Made by a program: the position numbers and the translations under genes
The notes under the pieces: model-generated
Database searches by the model: none
Told to the model about the DNA's origin: nothing
The model's input: the letters and a program-made list of their open reading frames with translations, nothing else
In this document: positions 61,551 through 64,000 of the stretch, piece by piece
Layout: each line of letters opens with the position of its first letter
Position numbering within the stretch: the stretch's first letter is position 1
Origin: Saposhnikovia divaricata
Lineage: Eukaryota > Streptophyta > Magnoliopsida > Apiales > Apiaceae
Assembly: GCA_036435485.1 (NCBI GenBank)
Contig: CM071600.1
Span: 159,414,546-159,478,545, forward strand
DNA length: 64,000 bases
Reading direction: 5' to 3'

Positions 61551-62138
61551 TTAATTAACTAAATAGTTAGTAGATTTATTTGATAAATTAATTCTTCAAG
61601 AATTATTTTATTTAATAAATTAACTATCAAAGTTAATTAATATTTGAATTATTAATTAATTGCGAAAGTATTTCAGAATTGTTCTAATAAGGGTATTCTG
61701 ATACCCATACCGAACTATTCAATCCAATACCCTTACCAGTATAAACAGACACCCTTGGAAGTGTTTCAAGAGATACCCTTGGAAGCTGTATTGGATACCC
61801 TCACCGAGTTGTTGACTGGAATATCCTTGGAAGCTAGTGTTTCAGCTGATACCCTTGGAAGGCAAGGATACCCTTACCGAATTTTATAATATCCTTGCTA
61901 GTACAACTGATAGCCTTGCTAGCTCAATTCCATGCCCTTGCATTTGGATACCCTCATCGACCAAAATATCTGATACCCTTGCAATTGCCAATACCCTTAC
62001 CGCATGTATCAATACCCCTTGATGAGTTATTTTTCAAAAAAATAGGTAGGGACTTCACTTTCAATTTGATAAATATCAATCAAGGCGACTGAGTTCAGCA
62101 CTAGTGAAAAATATCAGATCATAAAGCAAGAAACCCAG

Positions 62139-62183
<45 letters not shown>

Positions 62184-62565
62184 TCTCTTTTCATCAATAT
62201 TTCTCTGCAAAGAGCATTTAATTCGTAGAAAATCAAAAGCTTAGTGATTGTAATATTCTATCCGTTCAAGCTTGATTATTTGTAACTCTTGTACTATTAG
62301 CGAGCTTTTACTCCTAATTTATATCTCGATTTGTATCAACAAATCTAGAAAAATTCATGATGAATTTTCTAATTTGTTTTTATTAACCTGATATTACTCT
62401 ATACTGTATTTGTAACAATCCTCAAATTTAATATATCGCTATATTTAACTTGAACTTTGTTTCACTTAATTCCACACAAATTTGTTTAACCAAGTTTAAA
62501 TCAACCGAACAAATTTCGATAAAAGATTGTATTCACCCCCATTCTACAATCTTGAGAACCTAACA
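61551..62565 (+). mobile_element. 5' LTR of a third Copia element (left edge uncertain)
   Basis: The right end, TTGAGAACCTAACA, is directly followed by a PBS and then gag, so this is the 5' LTR. The TGTT start was not found and the left coordinate is a guess. A (CT)n microsatellite lies at 62143-62188. Confidence 0.5.
61690..62020 (+). repeat. Cluster of short ATACCCTTGG-type repeats
   Basis: About fifteen copies of a word like GATACCCTTGGAAG or AATACCCTTACC, spaced 15-35 bp, lie in the probable U3 part of the LTR that ends at 62565. Confidence 0.7.
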
Positions 62566-62580
62566 ATTGGTATCAAAGCC
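62566..62580 (+). other. Primer-binding site (initiator tRNA-Met type)
   Basis: ATTGGTATCAAAGCC right after the LTR end; close to the TGGTATCAGAGC used by most plant Copia elements. Confidence 0.7.
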
Positions 62581-62665
62581 ATTTGATTGACATAAAAATC
62601 AATATCCTATTTTTCGTTGATTAAATTTCAAGCTTGAATTTTTTAACTCAATTAAAAAAGTCAGA

Positions 62666-64000
62666 ATGTCTGCCCAAAAAGTTAGTAGTGTTAAGATACC
62701 CCAGTTTGATAAAGATAATTATGATTTGTGGAAGAAGAGGATTTTACTGTTTATTCGTGTGACCAACCCCAAATATATAAGTATTTTACAGACCGGGCCA
62801 CAGGTTCCTATAATTCATGAACCGAAAGAAAAAGTAAATGGAGTTGTTACTCCTGCAGTCTCCTATCCAAAGGACCCTGCTTCTTATACCCCTGCTGAAA
62901 AGGAGGATGCTTCTCTCGAAAATAGAGATCCCTTCGAGGAACATGGGGACTAGTTGAAGTAATGAGTCCCCCAAATACAACTAATTATTTTGGTGGAATC
63001 CATGGATACGGATATGAATAGTCATGTTGTTAACTGCATTGATGCAAAGCACATTGTGGAAACCATCGAAACTTGAATGAAGGAACTGAAAAAGTCAGGG
63101 AGAACAGACTAGAGATCCTGACCTCTCAATATGAGCATTTCAGATCAGCTCTTGCTGAAAGCATCTCTGATGTTTTTGAAAGATATAATAAGCTGATCAA
63201 CAATTTGAATATGCATGTAAAGAAGTATACACCTAAAGAGGTAAACAGGAAATTTTTGCTAACATTGCCTACACACCTGGAACATAGGATCACTGCTATA
63301 AGAGAGTTAAAAAACATGAATACAATTTCTATGAAAAAACTCTTTGGAATCTTTAAAACCTATGAACTAGAGCAGGAACAACAGAAAGAGTTGTATGGTA
63401 AAGGCAAAGCTATTAGCACATCCATAGCATTGGTTTCTGAAGCTCCTGAGAAAATGGCAGCTAAGGTTGTTCAACCTTACAGCACAGAAAAGGAAGGAAT
63501 CATAGTTGAGCGCGATGAGACACCTACCAATCAGGATGATCCAGAGCTGGAGTTATTGGAAGATGATTCAATGGCATTGGTTACAAGGAGGTTTAGTAAT
63601 TTTAGATTTAGGGGAAATCCTAACCTCAGATTCAAGTCCACTAGGAACAGATTCCCGAGAGGTGGTTCTTCAACCTCTAGTAACACAAGGGGTGGCTACA
63701 AGACTGGAGTTGTGGACAGAAGCAAGATTCGTTGCTACAATTGCAATAAACTTGGACACTTTGTAACTGAGTGCTAGAAACCAAAACAGATCAAAAGGAG
63801 AGAGTATGCTCCTGAAAAGAAGAAAGGAAGCAAGGCCTATGTGGCAAGTGGAAAGACTTGGGATGATACTGATAGTGCTGAAGAAGAATTTGGAAATCTT
63901 GCATTGATGGCTGATGCTGAAATCATCAAGAATGGTCCTAAGTCTTGGGTAAAATTCTTTGACGCAAAAATGAAATATCATCTTAACGTTTCCTTGGATT
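62666..64000 (+). pseudogene. Copia Gag (UBN2-type) with zinc knuckle, broken, runs off the window
   Basis: Starts MSAQKVSSVKIPQFDKDNYD and KKRILLFIRVTNPKY, the usual N-terminus of plant Copia Gag. A stop at 62951 and frame changes near 62945-63070 break it. It resumes with ENRLEILTSQYEHFRSA, YNKLINNLNMH and KFLLTLPTHLEHRITAIREL (UBN2-type capsid region). The zinc knuckle CYNCNKLGHFVTEC (63733-63774, Cys-Cys-His-Cys) is followed by a TAG at 63775 where TGG (Trp) is usual. The frame stays open beyond it to the window end. Protease and pol would follow outside. Confidence 0.8.

Overview
The window is nuclear DNA from a flowering plant, almost certainly a eudicot. It is AT-rich, has GT-AG introns, holds two intron-rich plant housekeeping-type genes, and is otherwise dominated by plant LTR-retrotransposon lineages (Copia and Gypsy) with tRNA-complementary primer sites. 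Species cannot be fixed from sequence alone; an asterid is plausible but unproven. No tRNA, rRNA, CRISPR array, prokaryotic or organellar segment was seen.

Layout. 1-16063 is a nest of retroelements. From inside outward: the 3' end of a giant TGTAAC/TTACA-type Gypsy LTR (1-1306); the 3' part of a Sirevirus-like Copia element with a decayed env-like ORF and its 3' LTR (1307-5769), sitting inside the integrase of an Angela/BARE-like Copia element (5770-9358); and that element sitting inside the RT of a second Copia element (about 9359-12282). A 3.7 kb solo LTR with a perfect CACTA target duplication follows (12381-16063). 16064-18304 is old degenerate sequence. 18305-21242 is a truncated, minus-strand Athila-like LTR plus leader. 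21243-22400 carries a stray exon fragment of a short-chain dehydrogenase (SDR).

22402-44301 is one minus-strand Tat-like Gypsy element that has lost RT, RNase H and integrase. It keeps LTR, PBS, gag, protease and, on the opposite strand, an intron-containing antisense ORF with its own TATA box. Two younger insertions split it: an unusual Athila-like structure whose two LTRs point in opposite directions (27007-35837, flanked by AGCGG), and a 4.15 kb solo LTR (38792-42944, flanked by GTCAT). In both cases, removing the insert restores the interrupted reading frame.

Two apparently intact host genes follow, both on the minus strand: a five-exon, 300-residue SDR of the salutaridine reductase/neomenthol dehydrogenase type (44774-47606), and a 19-exon, 603-residue mitochondrial NAD-dependent malic enzyme most like the NAD-ME2/59 kDa isoform (48349-57761). 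Their splice sites could be placed one by one and both give uninterrupted frames. Upstream of the malic enzyme gene lie a 210-bp tandem duplication, several Helitron-like 3' ends, a degenerate array of tRNA-box-B-like units, a TRIM element, and the 5' LTR and gag of a third Copia element that runs off the window end.

The host genes do not form a pathway that can be read from the sequence. The retroelement parts illustrate layered insertion, LTR-LTR recombination and decay by C-to-T type nonsense mutations. I found no convincing new biological system. The inverted-LTR Athila structure and the Tat antisense gene are the most unusual items.
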